Shown: positions 35,362 through 44,199, numbered from the stretch's first letter. The stretch is DNA of 64,000 nucleotides from Arthrobacter sp. FW306-07-I (GCF_021800405.1 NZ_CP084551.1:1-64000), one strand, 5' to 3'. Notes: a model not told the origin generated them from the sequence alone. Numbers and translations: made by a program.

Positions 35362-36033
35362 GTGGCTCAGACGAAGGAAGCGGTGCCGCAGACGCGCCGC
35401 TCTGCTCCGTACTGGGAGTGGGTGCAGATGTACCGGCGGGGCATCGGGCCGGCGAAGATCGCCGCAGTGTGCGGTGCGGCAGTGACCACTGTCCGCTATC
35501 ACCTGCAGATCGCGGCGACGAGAGATCCTGGTCTTCGTGGAGAGCATGCCGCTGCCCTGCCGGTCAAGGTCCCGTCCGATACGGCTTTGCAAAGGATGGA
35601 CGAGCTCGTCGCGTTCTACCGCACGCAGGGGCGTCTGCCGGCAGCCCACGCGGCATCCTCCAGCGAACAGGCCCTGGCCAGCTGGCTGTACCGTCGACGC
35701 CGGGAATCAGCAGCCGGAACCCTCTCCCCCACACTCAGCGAAGGCTTGGGCGTCATCCCCGGCTGGGATCAGGCGTCGCCCCGGAAGGCCGAGGACGAGG
35801 CACGGTGGCAGCGGCGGCTGAGGGAAGTTGAAGCCTTCCGAAAGGCAGGCGGTGAATGGCCACGGCACCAGAAAACCGGCGACCCGGTCGAGCGCACCCT
35901 CGGGGTGTGGCTGCACGGCCAGCGCATCAACTACAACCACGGCAGGCTGGCACCGGAGAAGAAGTCGCGGCTGGATAAAGTCCTGCCGGGGTGGCGCGAG
36001 GGCCGACCACGCGGCCGCCGCCGCGATTCATAG
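35362..36033 (+). CDS. Helicase-associated-domain protein
   Basis: 223 residues. An N-terminal HTH-like segment (MYRRGIGPAKIAAVCGAAVTTVRYHLQ) is followed by two helicase-associated (PF03457-like) repeats: ELVAFYRTQGRLPAAHAASSSEQALASWLYRRR and VEAFRKAGGEWPRHQ...ERTLGVWLHGQRINY. Such proteins are frequent on actinobacterial plasmids; their role is unknown and no helicase motor is present. The GTG start follows GGGGGTG. Confidence 0.7.
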   Translation: MAQTKEAVPQTRRSAPYWEWVQMYRRGIGPAKIAAVCGAAVTTVRYHLQIAATRDPGLRGEHAAALPVKVPSDTALQRMDELVAFYRTQGRLPAAHAASSSEQALASWLYRRRRESAAGTLSPTLSEGLGVIPGWDQASPRKAEDEARWQRRLREVEAFRKAGGEWPRHQKTGDPVERTLGVWLHGQRINYNHGRLAPEKKSRLDKVLPGWREGRPRGRRRDS

Positions 36034-36161
36034 CCGACGGGCACCCGGCGACACCTGACTCCGGTCACTGGGACATGCTCTCTGGCCAGCGCCCAACCGG
36101 GGCCAGTTAGTCGGCCCCGGTCAGCGCTGTTTGATTTTCCCGGGCTGGACGGCCTCAAGGT

Positions 36162-37103
36162 CTACCGGCTCATGCCCTTTTGAAGGAGCTTTGTCTGTCC
36201 GTTCGCTCCGCGCGTTTTGCGGGCCTTTGCAGGCTTTGGCCCCTTAGCCACGGCTGCGTTGGGTGGTGTGCCCTGGTCCTGGTCGGCGCTGAGCCGCGCT
36301 TGGACAGCTTCGCGGTCGGCGACGCTTTCCAGGCTGGCAGCCAGTGTCTGGCGGCGTTCGGCTGAATCGTATTTGACTCCGGCTTCATGGTGCAGATGCT
36401 CGGCGCGGGGATTGTCGCGGGCGGCTGTCCAATCCCTGATCAGCTTCCTTTCCATGTCCTTTTCCTCGGCGACTCTGTCCGCAAAGTTGTGCAGCTGTTC
36501 CCAGTTATGTGCCTCGATGGGTTTTGCCTCATGGAGCCACGCCAGCGCCTCGTTAAGGTCTTCCTTGGAGGGTGCCTCAACGGCGGCCGCCCGTTCCCTG
36601 TCTTCTCGGTCGGCTTCGGCCAGCAGCTGTGCAGTCTGGGCATTCTCGTCCCGGCCGGCGGTGCGTTCCGATTGGGCTTGGTCGCGGTCCCGCTCGGCCT
36701 TCGCCATTGCGGCAGCCACGGATGCTTCGTCGGCGCCCGGGTTGTCCACGTCCAGGCCGTAGCGGCGTTGCACCTGGTCGCGGATTGCCTCGGCTGCGTC
36801 GCGCGCTGCCGGGTCGTGGTCCTTCCATGCGGTGGCGGTCTCGTGGACCCGTTCGATGTCTCGGCCGCTGGCTGTGTCCCACCATCGGTTGTCCATGACC
36901 GGGGCGAGCTGTGCGCGGGCAGCAGCACGCTCGGCGCCGTACCGGGCCTGCAGTTCCCGGGCTTGTTGTTCCTCGGCCGCCTGGGCGCGGCGCAGCTCTT
37001 GTTCGCGTGTCCTGGCCAGCTGCTCACCGAGCCGTCCGGCGACGGTCAGCCCGACGCGGGTCATTCCTTCGATGGCTTCCTCGATGCCGTCAGATTCACT
37101 CAT
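36162..37103 (-). CDS. Coiled-coil mobilization-associated hypothetical protein
   Basis: 313 residues, mostly charged helix rich in A, E, R and Q (EQELRRAQAAEEQQARELQ, AMAKAERDRDQAQSE), with a basic C-terminus (KGPKPAKARKTRGANGQTK). It lies 18 bases after the relaxase gene on the same strand, so it belongs to the mobilization operon. Likely an accessory to relaxosome or transfer; not recognised as a named family. Confidence 0.6.
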   Translation of the reverse strand: MSESDGIEEAIEGMTRVGLTVAGRLGEQLARTREQELRRAQAAEEQQARELQARYGAERAAARAQLAPVMDNRWWDTASGRDIERVHETATAWKDHDPAARDAAEAIRDQVQRRYGLDVDNPGADEASVAAAMAKAERDRDQAQSERTAGRDENAQTAQLLAEADREDRERAAAVEAPSKEDLNEALAWLHEAKPIEAHNWEQLHNFADRVAEEKDMERKLIRDWTAARDNPRAEHLHHEAGVKYDSAERRQTLAASLESVADREAVQARLSADQDQGTPPNAAVAKGPKPAKARKTRGANGQTKLLQKGMSR

Positions 37104-37121
37104 GGTTCCCCCTCCTGGTGG

Positions 37122-38681
37122 TCATCTTTCAAGGTCCGGGCGGGTGCTCCCGCCCCGGGTGGTCGTGTGGGTACGTGCCTGCTCGTATTTCGGTGGCAGC
37201 ACCGAACCGGCGGGGCGTCCTTGGGTCTGGCCGGCAGTGCTCGTGCCTACAGCTTCGGCCGCTTCACTATCTACAACCGGTGCCGGCGCGGGAGTGCTGG
37301 GCAGCGCGGCAGCGACCTGGCTCAATTGGTGCCTGACCATGTGGCTGATCTGCCGTGCCCGGCGAAGATCGTTTGAGGCCTTGTGCATGTCGTGGACGGC
37401 CTTGGCGACGTTGAGCAGCTGCCGCAGCATGATCGCCTGGGCAGCGGTTCCCGCCCCGCCCATCGTGGCCGCCATGAGCATCAGCGAGGCTCCCCGGGCC
37501 GATGGTCCGACGCTGCGGATAGGCCTGACTGGGTAGCGGCGGAGCTGCGCCGTCTTGGCCAGTTCATCGGCTGCCGCTGCCAGGGGTCCAGGCGTTGGTT
37601 CCGTGGCTGTCGACCAGGCAGCAAACGCCCCCGACGTTTCGCGGGCTACGTGCGCCCAGGTGGCGTGGTCATCCAGCGGAACGGAGCGCAGGTTTTCGCG
37701 CAGCCGTGCGACTTCGTCGCTGTACTGCTCCCACAGTTGCGGGTCCGGTTCGTAAGCTTCACGGCCGACAGTTACAGGGCGCCGTCCGCGGGCTGCTGCC
37801 TGCCATTCGGCGACGGCTTCAGCCGCCCCTTGCGGGGTGTCCTGCCACTCGGTGCGGAGCTTGGGCAGGGCAAGGTCTTTGGCGAGGTGACCGCCGCCGA
37901 ACCAGACCGGCCGGCCACCCTTTGGGGGACGTTCGGCCACGCTGTAGCCGACCACGACATCGTCGCGTCCGGACGCGTACCGTGGCCGGACCAAGGCACC
38001 GATACGGCGGAGACGGCGGACGAATTCTGCCTCATCCTGGGCTGCAGTCGCGCAGGCACGGACCTTGCGTTCCAATGACCGGCGTTCCGGTTCGGGTGCG
38101 CCGCGCCGTGCGGATGCTTCGCGCTCACCGGGACGCAGACCGCGGGTGGAATGCGTGGGTGAGAGTTCTTCCAGGCCGTACTTTTTCTCAAGCTCGCGGG
38201 CTACTTGTTGTGCGCGCGGGAAGTCCCGCCAGCTGCTCCACTTGGTGCCGTCCTCGCGGACCATGGACGCGGCAATATGGATGTGGTCGTTCCCGGCTTT
38301 GCTGTGGCCGTGACGGATCGCGACCCATTGTGCCGGTGCACGGCCGCTGGCTTCGGTGAACCCCATTTCGTCCATGAAGTCCTGGGCGATGGCCGCCCAT
38401 TTCTCGTCAGTGAGGTCGCCTTCTTCGGCACGCAGTGACAGGGAGCAGTGCCAGACATGTCCGCCGGGAATCTCGACACCCAGGACGCTACGGGCGCGGT
38501 CGAGTTCCTTGGCAATGGCCCCGGCGCCCTCAGCGTTCAATTCGTCGTCGTTGTGCCAGGCCATGATCGACGGTGAGCCTGCGACCAGGTGCGGGTCGGT
38601 GTGCTCGTTCGCCCTCCCGGGACCGGCAAGGTATGCGATCAACCCATGCATGCGGGTGCCCTTGGTGATGTTGGGAATCAT
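37122..38681 (-). CDS. Relaxase/mobilization nuclease (MobA/VirD2-like)
   Basis: 519 residues. The N-terminal ~200 residues are the relaxase domain with the metal-binding HIH (NDHIHIAAS, residues 133-135), an upstream HVWHCSLSL and candidate active tyrosine Y17. It would nick one strand at oriT and pilot it into a recipient. The C-terminal ~300 residues include a hydrophobic stretch (ASLMLMAATMGGAGTAAQAIML). It overlaps MobC (ATGA) on the same strand. No mating-pair formation genes are in the window, so the plasmid is at least mobilizable. Confidence 0.88.
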   Translation of the reverse strand: MIPNITKGTRMHGLIAYLAGPGRANEHTDPHLVAGSPSIMAWHNDDELNAEGAGAIAKELDRARSVLGVEIPGGHVWHCSLSLRAEEGDLTDEKWAAIAQDFMDEMGFTEASGRAPAQWVAIRHGHSKAGNDHIHIAASMVREDGTKWSSWRDFPRAQQVARELEKKYGLEELSPTHSTRGLRPGEREASARRGAPEPERRSLERKVRACATAAQDEAEFVRRLRRIGALVRPRYASGRDDVVVGYSVAERPPKGGRPVWFGGGHLAKDLALPKLRTEWQDTPQGAAEAVAEWQAAARGRRPVTVGREAYEPDPQLWEQYSDEVARLRENLRSVPLDDHATWAHVARETSGAFAAWSTATEPTPGPLAAAADELAKTAQLRRYPVRPIRSVGPSARGASLMLMAATMGGAGTAAQAIMLRQLLNVAKAVHDMHKASNDLRRARQISHMVRHQLSQVAAALPSTPAPAPVVDSEAAEAVGTSTAGQTQGRPAGSVLPPKYEQARTHTTTRGGSTRPDLER

Positions 38682-39073
38682 CAGCGCACCATCGAATCCA
38701 GCATCGAATTGAGCCGGTCGGCGACAGCCCGGACACGGGTCAACACGGTGCGGGCAGCTTCCGGGAACTCGTCCGTGGCGTTCGCGTGACGGGCCAGCTG
38801 GTTGACGTTGTTCGACAGGGCTGCAAGGTAGCGGCGTGCGGCGATGAATTCCACCGCCATCGCCCGGCGTTCAGCCAGCGACTCGGAGTTCTCCGCGTAC
38901 AGGGCAGCGCTGACAAGGATCTCCGACGGGCTGCGCCCCGTCCGCGCCTCCAGGACCTTCAACTGCGCGCGCTCAAATTCGGACATCGACACGCGCACGT
39001 ACTGGGTAGCGCCGTCAATGTTCGCCCGGCGCCGGCGGGTGAACCGGCGGGGAGACTTCGGCTCTTCGCTCAT
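38681..39073 (-). CDS. mobC: MobC-type plasmid mobilization relaxosome protein
   Basis: 130 residues. Ribbon-helix-helix-like start (QYVRVSMSEFERAQLKVLEARTGRSPSEILVSAAL) followed by the MobC motif LAALSNNVNQLARHAN. It binds oriT and helps the relaxase open the strand. ATG 39073 is set by GGGGAGGGG just upstream; the longer open frame reaching 39433 runs through the oriT-like palindromes and is rejected. Confidence 0.85.
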   Translation of the reverse strand: MSEEPKSPRRFTRRRRANIDGATQYVRVSMSEFERAQLKVLEARTGRSPSEILVSAALYAENSESLAERRAMAVEFIAARRYLAALSNNVNQLARHANATDEFPEAARTVLTRVRAVADRLNSMLDSMVR

Positions 39074-39099
39074 CCCGTGCCCCTCCCCCACATGCCCAG

Positions 39100-39230
39100 C
39101 GCAGCGCCCCGGAATTTCCGGGCCGACACCCTCAGTGTCGCCGATCAACGCGCGCAGGCCGTGGATCGACACGCGGGTTATGGCACATAACCGCCTAGCT
39201 TGCTCCGGAAAATCGCCTGCGCTCTTATTC
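39100..39230. other. Candidate oriT region with three palindromes
   Basis: Directly upstream of mobC are three perfect inverted repeats: CCCGGAA-T-TTCCGGG (39108-39122), CGACAC-CCTCA-GTGTCG (39124-39140) and GGTTATG-GCA-CATAACC (39176-39192). This clustering next to mobC is what relaxosome origins look like. The nick site would most likely follow the third repeat, but I cannot assign it. The rest of the stretch to 39495 shows no gene. Confidence 0.55.
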
Positions 39231-39495
39231 GGCGCTTTGGTGGTTGTCCGGTACTGCCCTGCAGGACGCTTCGCGTCTGACTTGTTCACAACGACTGCGT
39301 CGTTCCGTTTCGGCTGGGTGAGGCTACTGCCCGGTCCTTCCTTGGCAAGTCTCCGCAGCCGGCTTTCGCGGCATATCCTCGCTCCGCTCCGGTATTCCAC
39401 GGTCCGGCCACTCCGACTGGCCAATTCCTTCACCGGCCAAGTTTCGGCAAGCGTGCCGAAAGGAACGCGGCATAGGGATAGCGAAAGGTACAGTT

Positions 39496-39756
39496 TTGGC
39501 TCTCATCTCACCAACCACAGTGGCCAGGCAATACGGCGTCTCATCGACGCAACTGCGACAGTGGCGGCAGCAAGGTATCGGCCCCGAATACTTCCAGTTC
39601 ACCGCACGCACCGTCAGCTACGTTGACGACTATCTACGGGACTGGTTCAACGACCCCAACAACGCCGGCCTGCTGGCAGAAGGTCCTGCGGCCACCGGGC
39701 AAACCTCATGCCGGGATGGGCGCGTCCGGCGGACCCGGCGTCGGGACGATCGTTAG
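39496..39756 (+). CDS. Small helix-turn-helix protein (MerR/excisionase-like)
   Basis: 86 residues. The N-terminal HTH (LISPTTVARQYGVSSTQLRQWRQQGIGP) resembles excisionase/MerR recognition domains. The start is TTG, with AAAGG 7 bases upstream. It probably regulates the mobilization or partition genes on either side. Confidence 0.55.
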   Translation: MALISPTTVARQYGVSSTQLRQWRQQGIGPEYFQFTARTVSYVDDYLRDWFNDPNNAGLLAEGPAATGQTSCRDGRVRRTRRRDDR

Positions 39757-39766
39757 GCTGGATCCC

Positions 39767-40090
39767 ATGGCGAATCTCGACATTGAACAGACACGAAACC
39801 AGGCCCGCGCTCTCCTGGACTCACGGATAGAGTCAGTGACCAATCTGGTACGAACACGGCAGCGCATCACAGATCTCAAGGACCAGCTCGCATCAGCCGA
39901 GCGTGACGACAAGCGCGCGTACGTTCAGGCAACCCGTGACGGGTGGAGCCCCGAGGAACTCAAGAAACTCGGTCTCGAACCGGCCGCAGCAGGACGGCGC
40001 CGCAAGGCCCAGACTAAAGCCACCGACACCGCCACGCTTCAGGGTGAAGCCCGGCAGCCGGATGGGCATCATGCGGCTTCCCTGAACTGA
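39767..40090 (+). CDS. Hypothetical coiled-coil protein
   Basis: 107 residues; helical and charged (SRIESVTNLVRTRQRITDLKDQLASAERDDKRAYVQA), then a WSPEELKKLGL motif and a basic tail. Separated by 10 bases from the HTH gene, so co-transcribed. No function recognised. Confidence 0.55.
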   Translation: MANLDIEQTRNQARALLDSRIESVTNLVRTRQRITDLKDQLASAERDDKRAYVQATRDGWSPEELKKLGLEPAAAGRRRKAQTKATDTATLQGEARQPDGHHAASLN

Positions 40091-40150
40091 CCCCTGCATG
40101 CGCTCGTCCGGGCGGCATTCCCGCACTACACGTGGCACTTATTAGGACAC

Positions 40151-40180
40151 AAAAAGGGCCGGCTTTAGCCGGCCCTTTTT
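40151..40180. terminator. Bidirectional intrinsic terminator
   Basis: AAAAAGGGCCGGC and GCCGGCCCTTTTT form a perfect 13-bp stem around TTTA, with a T run on each strand. It can end the + strand gene at 39767 and the minus-strand ParB-like transcript. Confidence 0.85.
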
Positions 40181-40273
40181 GTTCTCCTCGGACAATGGAA
40201 ATCTGGTCACAACTCTACCAGCCTCTGCAGGTGCTGCGCGGCACGATGGTGCGGGTCGTAGTCTTGCGCAAAC

Positions 40274-40329
40274 GGCGGTCCGCCGCTGGTGAGTGGCTGT
40301 CATGGTGCGCACACGGGCGGCGGACCGCC
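40274..40329. terminator. Long-range inverted repeat after the parB-like gene
   Basis: GGCGGTCCGCCGC (40274-40286) and GCGGCGGACCGCC (40317-40329) are perfectly complementary across 30 bases. The same 13-mer arms recur at 46112-46169 after another minus-strand plasmid gene. Probably an RNA 3'-end structure. Confidence 0.5.
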
Positions 40330-40413
40330 CGACTTTTGGAAGGTTCCTGGCCCTCGGATGATGAGCGGGTGGGGCCTTGCCGGGCGGCGTTCGCGGCCGC
40401 CCGGCACGGGACT

Positions 40414-41763
40414 TTAGGCTTCTTCGTCCGCGGTTGGGGTACCGCTGTCGAGGATGATTTTTTCAACCTCACTTGCGGTGTATCCCCACGTCACCAGCTG
40501 GTTCAAGTAGTCCCTGTGGGCTTGGCTCGGGGACCGCCATGAGTCCTTCGCGATCGTCTTCTCATACCCGGCACAGACCAGCGCAATCAGGGAAAACTCT
40601 GGCCGTGCCGTGGACTTCGCCACGTGAGTGCGGAGCGGGTTCCACGCCCAGGTCTTCTCCTCGACCATCTTGGCCCCGACCATCCCTGCAGCCACCTCCC
40701 CGTCGTAGCCGCTGGCCGTCTCCGGGTGGTGAGTGATCGCGTGGACGGTGAAGTACTGCCATCCCTTCGGTGCCTGCTTCTTCGCCAACAGGCCGGTCAC
40801 AAAATCACGGCGGACCACCTGCGCGGACAACATCGCTTTATTGCGCTCGATCAGCGTTTTACGCTCGGCCTTCTGTTCCTCGCTCATGGGACCCTTCTGC
40901 TGTTGCTGGACACCGTCGTAGCGTTCGTACTTCGGGACGAAGCCCGTGTCCTTCCACGCCGCGATCACGGAATGCGTGCGGTGCTGGCCGCGGTAATCCG
41001 TGGTGATCAGGACGGCGTTGGCGTCCTCCTCAGTGGCAGGTTCCCCGTCCTCCCTTTTCGCGGCGGTGACGTAAAGGTTCTCGTCGTCGGCGTAATGCCC
41101 GGCGTCCTCCACGATGGTCTTGCCCTGGGCTTCAAGTTCCTCCTGCAGGGCGGCGAGAGCGGCGGCGCTCTCACGCTTATCGCGCAGGAGCTGGGCGACG
41201 TGCAGGAGCTGATCGGGTTCGTCCATCATGACCGACTCGAGCTCCTCAGACGCTGATACGTCACCTTCAAACTCGGCCATGATCAGGGCCTCCTCAATCG
41301 ACCATCCTTTGCCCAGGGCTGCCGCTCCCGCGTCGGAGGACTTGGCCTTCAGTGCGCTTTCAACGGTGGTCCGGGTGCGGCCTGTCTTCTTCGCGATCGC
41401 TGCCGCCGACACCCCGATCAGGGACAGCTGATGGTACGCCTCGGCCTCGTCCGCTTCGGTCAGTTCGGCGCGCTGGATGTTCTCCACCACCTGCGTCACG
41501 ATCCGCTCCGCTTCCTCGGGGGACTGGATGATCATTACTGGGATCACCGGCCGCCCTGCTTCGACGGCGGCGCGGGTGCGACGCTGACCCATCAGCACGT
41601 GCACGGTACCGTCGTCCTTGCGGTGGGCGATGACCGGTTCCATCACGCCGTGTTCTTTGATGCTGGCGACGAAATCCGCGGTGAGGGCGGCGTCCTTGCG
41701 GACGTTGACATCGACCGTCAGGCTGGCCGGGTCGAGCATCTCCAGTACAGGTGTTGCGCTCAT
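40414..41763 (-). CDS. ParB/Srx-fold plasmid protein (ParB-like)
   Basis: 449 residues. ParB N-terminal fold: VLMGQRRTRAAVEAGRPVIPV and VVENIQRAELTEADEAEAYHQL, then a helix-turn-helix (GVSAAAIAKKTGRTRTTVESALKA). The long C-terminal half (WQYFTVHAITHHPETASGYDGE) is not recognised. It has no ParA beside it; the ParA in the window is 20 kb away. A role in partition or in KorB-like regulation is likely. ATG 41763 is chosen because AAGGA of the shared leader lies just upstream; a longer frame to 41952 merely reads through the repeat. Confidence 0.8.
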   Translation of the reverse strand: MSATPVLEMLDPASLTVDVNVRKDAALTADFVASIKEHGVMEPVIAHRKDDGTVHVLMGQRRTRAAVEAGRPVIPVMIIQSPEEAERIVTQVVENIQRAELTEADEAEAYHQLSLIGVSAAAIAKKTGRTRTTVESALKAKSSDAGAAALGKGWSIEEALIMAEFEGDVSASEELESVMMDEPDQLLHVAQLLRDKRESAAALAALQEELEAQGKTIVEDAGHYADDENLYVTAAKREDGEPATEEDANAVLITTDYRGQHRTHSVIAAWKDTGFVPKYERYDGVQQQQKGPMSEEQKAERKTLIERNKAMLSAQVVRRDFVTGLLAKKQAPKGWQYFTVHAITHHPETASGYDGEVAAGMVGAKMVEEKTWAWNPLRTHVAKSTARPEFSLIALVCAGYEKTIAKDSWRSPSQAHRDYLNQLVTWGYTASEVEKIILDSGTPTADEEA

Positions 41764-41773
41764 AAAATATCTG

Positions 41774-41948
41774 TCCTTCTTGTCCGAGAAGTTGGGTGGG
41801 TGGGGCGGTTCGTGGTGACCGGCCAGCTCCCCTTCTCCCCGGCGTTGTTTTGGCTGCTGGCGGAGCTTGCGGAGCTGTGCCCGACGGAGCGCCTGTCCAC
41901 CCGTAAGGGCAAGGGGCGGAAATCTTCGTAAGGAAATCAGCGACGCAG
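41774..41948 (-). repeat. Leader repeat copy 1, gene-proximal part (interrupted by IS110)
   Basis: First 175 bases of the ~372-bp leader repeat, immediately upstream of the ParB-like gene. It carries the ribosome site (TTGTCCGAGAAG... on + strand, AAGGA on minus). The remainder of this copy is at 43840-44040, beyond the IS element. Confidence 0.85.
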
Positions 41949-41969
41949 ACATCTCACGTGTTTAGGAAG

Positions 41970-43199
41970 TCAAGCAGCGAGCTCTGCGGGTGGGGTGAAG
42001 GCTGTGGTTTCGTCGAATTGGGTGTTGGTGGTGAGGCAGTGGTGGAGTTGGCCGAGGAGGCGGTTGAAGAGGTTGCGTTGGGCTGCTGCGTGCCAGTCCC
42101 CGGCTGCGCGGCGGCGTTTGTAGTGGGCTTTGGCGCCTGGGGATCCGGTGAGGGCGGACAGTGCCCACATGTAGCCGACGGTGCTGAGGCGGTCGTTCTT
42201 GACGAATCTGCGGCCGACGAATTTCTTCTTGCCCGAGGCTCTGGTGATGGGTGCGGAGCCGGCGTAGGCCTTCAGGGCGCGGGCGTCTGCGAACCGTTGC
42301 CTGTCGTCTCCGATTTCGGCCAGGAGCCGGGCTCCGAGCTGGTTTCCGATCCCGGGGAAGCTGAGCAGGATCTGGGCGTCGGGGTGGGTGAGGAAGGCTT
42401 CCTCGACGGCGGCGCCGAGCTGGTCGACGGCCTGGCAGGCGGCGTCGAGGAGAAGCAGCAGGCCGGCGGCCTGCTGGCCCATGGCGTCTTCGACGGCCTG
42501 GGGCTGGCGGGCGTGATCGCCGCGGAAGATGGTTTTGATCCGCTGGGCCTGGGCAGTGATGCCGCGGGACCGTCCCGCGCGGCGCAGGGCGGTTTCGATC
42601 CGGGCGGTGCTGAGCCGTGCGCCCGTGCCCGGGGTGGGGGCGATGCGCAGCAGTTCCCTGATTTCAGGGCGGGTAAGGCCGTTCTGCCAGACCGCGCCGG
42701 CCTGTAGGAGGGCCGGGTAGAACTGGCGCAGCACGGAGCGGAGCTGGTTGGCGGTCTGCTGGCGTGCCCAGACCGCGTCCTGCTGGGCGCGGGCCAGGAC
42801 GGTGATCGCCCGCGCCTGCTCGGTGTCGGCCGGCAGGGGGCGGTGCGCATGGGCGTCGGTGCGCAGGATGTTCGCCAGCACCAGGGCATCGCCCGGGTCG
42901 GACTTCTTCTTCGAGACCCCGTGCCGGTCGCGGTAGCGGGCGGCGGAGAGCGGATTGACCGCATAGATTTTCCGGGCGCCGGCGCGCAGGGCCGCGACGA
43001 GCAGGCCCTGGCTGGTTTCGATCGCCACCGGGACGGGGTCCTGGGGTGTGTCCCCATGGTCGGCGAGCAATTCCATCAGGTCCCGGTAGCCGGCGGCGTC
43101 GTCGGTGATCCGGCGTTTGGCCAGCAGCTCGCCGGCGCTGTCGATAATAGCGATGTCATGGTGGCCTTCGGCCCAGTCGATCCCGCAGTAGAGGTCCAA
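41970..43199 (-). CDS. IS110-family transposase (DEDD + serine type)
   Basis: 409 residues. The RuvC-like N-terminal domain has D in CGIDWAEGHHDIA, E in VAIETSQGLL and the D pair in KKKSDPGDALVLANIL. The C-terminal Tnp20 domain has FPGIGNQLGARLLAEIG and the probable catalytic serine in KAYAGSAPIT, followed by the basic RRFVKNDRL region. Such recombinases use an RNA encoded in the element's noncoding end to recognise donor and target DNA. It looks intact. Confidence 0.9.
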   Translation of the reverse strand: MDLYCGIDWAEGHHDIAIIDSAGELLAKRRITDDAAGYRDLMELLADHGDTPQDPVPVAIETSQGLLVAALRAGARKIYAVNPLSAARYRDRHGVSKKKSDPGDALVLANILRTDAHAHRPLPADTEQARAITVLARAQQDAVWARQQTANQLRSVLRQFYPALLQAGAVWQNGLTRPEIRELLRIAPTPGTGARLSTARIETALRRAGRSRGITAQAQRIKTIFRGDHARQPQAVEDAMGQQAAGLLLLLDAACQAVDQLGAAVEEAFLTHPDAQILLSFPGIGNQLGARLLAEIGDDRQRFADARALKAYAGSAPITRASGKKKFVGRRFVKNDRLSTVGYMWALSALTGSPGAKAHYKRRRAAGDWHAAAQRNLFNRLLGQLHHCLTTNTQFDETTAFTPPAELAA

Positions 43200-43839
43200 T
43201 CTGTGCTCCTCGCAGTCAAGGGTGTGTTCTGTTCTCGGGGTGTGCCAGTTCGGATCACGCAGCGCCCTAATTCCAAGACTCGAAGGTCTGCCATCTCACC
43301 AGCCGTTCGTGAAACGAGTCCACTTCGGGCGCCCCGGTCTAACCAAGAGCTCCACGGCTCCCGGAGAAGGAAGGGGTCATCCCGCAGCCTGCACGCCACC
43401 ACGAGAACCAAGTACCACGCCATCAGTCGGGGGTTCCGCCGCCACGCGGGCGGCGGAACCTGGCCGGCAACAACACCGAAGCATTGGCCGGCCCGGTCCG
43501 GGGGGCCTGCGGCGTGAATCCGCCGTTACGCGCCGCTCTTCGTCGAGGGTTCAAGGACCGAAGAGCGCCGGAGGCGTCGCAGCAGCGCTGCCACCGCGGG
43601 AACCCCGATAACAGCTTCCGGCGGGGCCAGCTGACCTGGTCCCGCCGGAAGCGATTTGCGGTCACATCTGGGAGTCCCGCGGTGGGGCCGCCGGTGACCG
43701 CGCCGCTCTGCGTCGAGGATTCCAAGATCCAAGAGCGCCGAAGGCGTCACCACCGGTAACTCCCCCACAGAACCCCAACAAGACAGCCCCGGGAAGAGCC
43801 CCACCACCTGGTCACCTGGAAGCCGCTTAACTACGAATT
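43200..43839 (-). ncRNA. Structured noncoding end of the IS110 element (bridge-RNA candidate)
   Basis: The 640 bases upstream of the transposase have no convincing gene but strong structure. There is a 12-bp perfect stem (GGTTCCGCCGCC / GGCGGCGGAACC, 43432-43460). A 17-bp stem with one G-U pair (GCTTCCGGCGGGGCCAG / CTGGTCCCGCCGGAAGC, 43614-43652) closes a 5-base loop. Two 52-base direct repeats match at 44 of 52 positions (43529-43580 and 43699-43750), each with self-complementary CGCTCTT/AAGAGCG ends. In the IS110 group the bridge RNA is made from this end. Strand and limits are not determined. Confidence 0.45.
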
Positions 43840-44040
43840 AGGAGCGCCGTCGAAGAATTTCCACACCGCAGGCCCCTGGAGGAACGACAGGGGCTGGACG
43901 GGCCGGAGCGGGCACGTACAATCCGTCAGGACAGCAGCCAAAAAGCGTCGCAGACAAAAACGGGCCAGGGGGTCCGGAGCCCTGCGACGGCACCCCCTGA
44001 CCCCAACAGCCGGCCGCGGAGCCTGCGGAGCGGACGCCCG
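43840..44040 (-). repeat. Leader repeat copy 1, distal part
   Basis: 201 bases matching 45808-46001 and the end of copy 3: AGGAGCGCCGTCGAAG, then a CCCCTGG/CAGGGG hairpin region, GGGCACGTACAATCCGTC, and a CAGGGGGT/ACCCCC hairpin, ending GCGGACGCCC. Removed from its gene by the IS110 insertion. The next 160 bases (44041-44200) hold no recognised feature. Confidence 0.85.
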
Positions 44041-44199
44041 AACCTTGGAGGTGAAGGTTCCCGGGTTTTGGTGAGGGTGTTGCTAGGGTTGTCCCGTCCT
44101 CCTGCGCCGGTTGTTCTCTAAGGACGTCCGGCCGCGGCGGGCATCCTTCTGTCCTTCTGCCGGAGCTTGTCCCTTGCGGGTAGGGGTTGATGGAGGACG

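Larger units (their letters stand above)
41949..43839. mobile_element. IS110-family element inserted in leader repeat copy 1
   Basis: Compared with the two intact repeat copies (45630 and 47073), the repeat reads ...GCGACGCAG up to 41948 and resumes AGGAGCGCCG at 43840. Exactly this 1,891-bp block is therefore extra, with the dinucleotide AG (CT on the transposase strand) on both sides. No terminal inverted repeats are evident, as expected for IS110. Transposase is at the left end; 640 bp of noncoding DNA lie at the right end, upstream of the transposase. Confidence 0.85.

Noticed and set aside
38681..39433. MobC frame extended to 250 residues
   Set aside because: The extension runs through the oriT-like palindromes and lacks a ribosome site; ATG 39073 has a strong one.
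41764..41952. N-terminal extension of the ParB-like protein (and similar ones at 45621-45770 and 47065-47202)
   Set aside because: These stretches are the repeated leader, in different reading frames before each gene, so they are not conserved protein.
43423..43725. 100-codon minus-strand frame in the IS110 end
   Set aside because: Composition is dictated by the hairpins and direct repeats; no ribosome site or family, and an RNA role explains the structure better.
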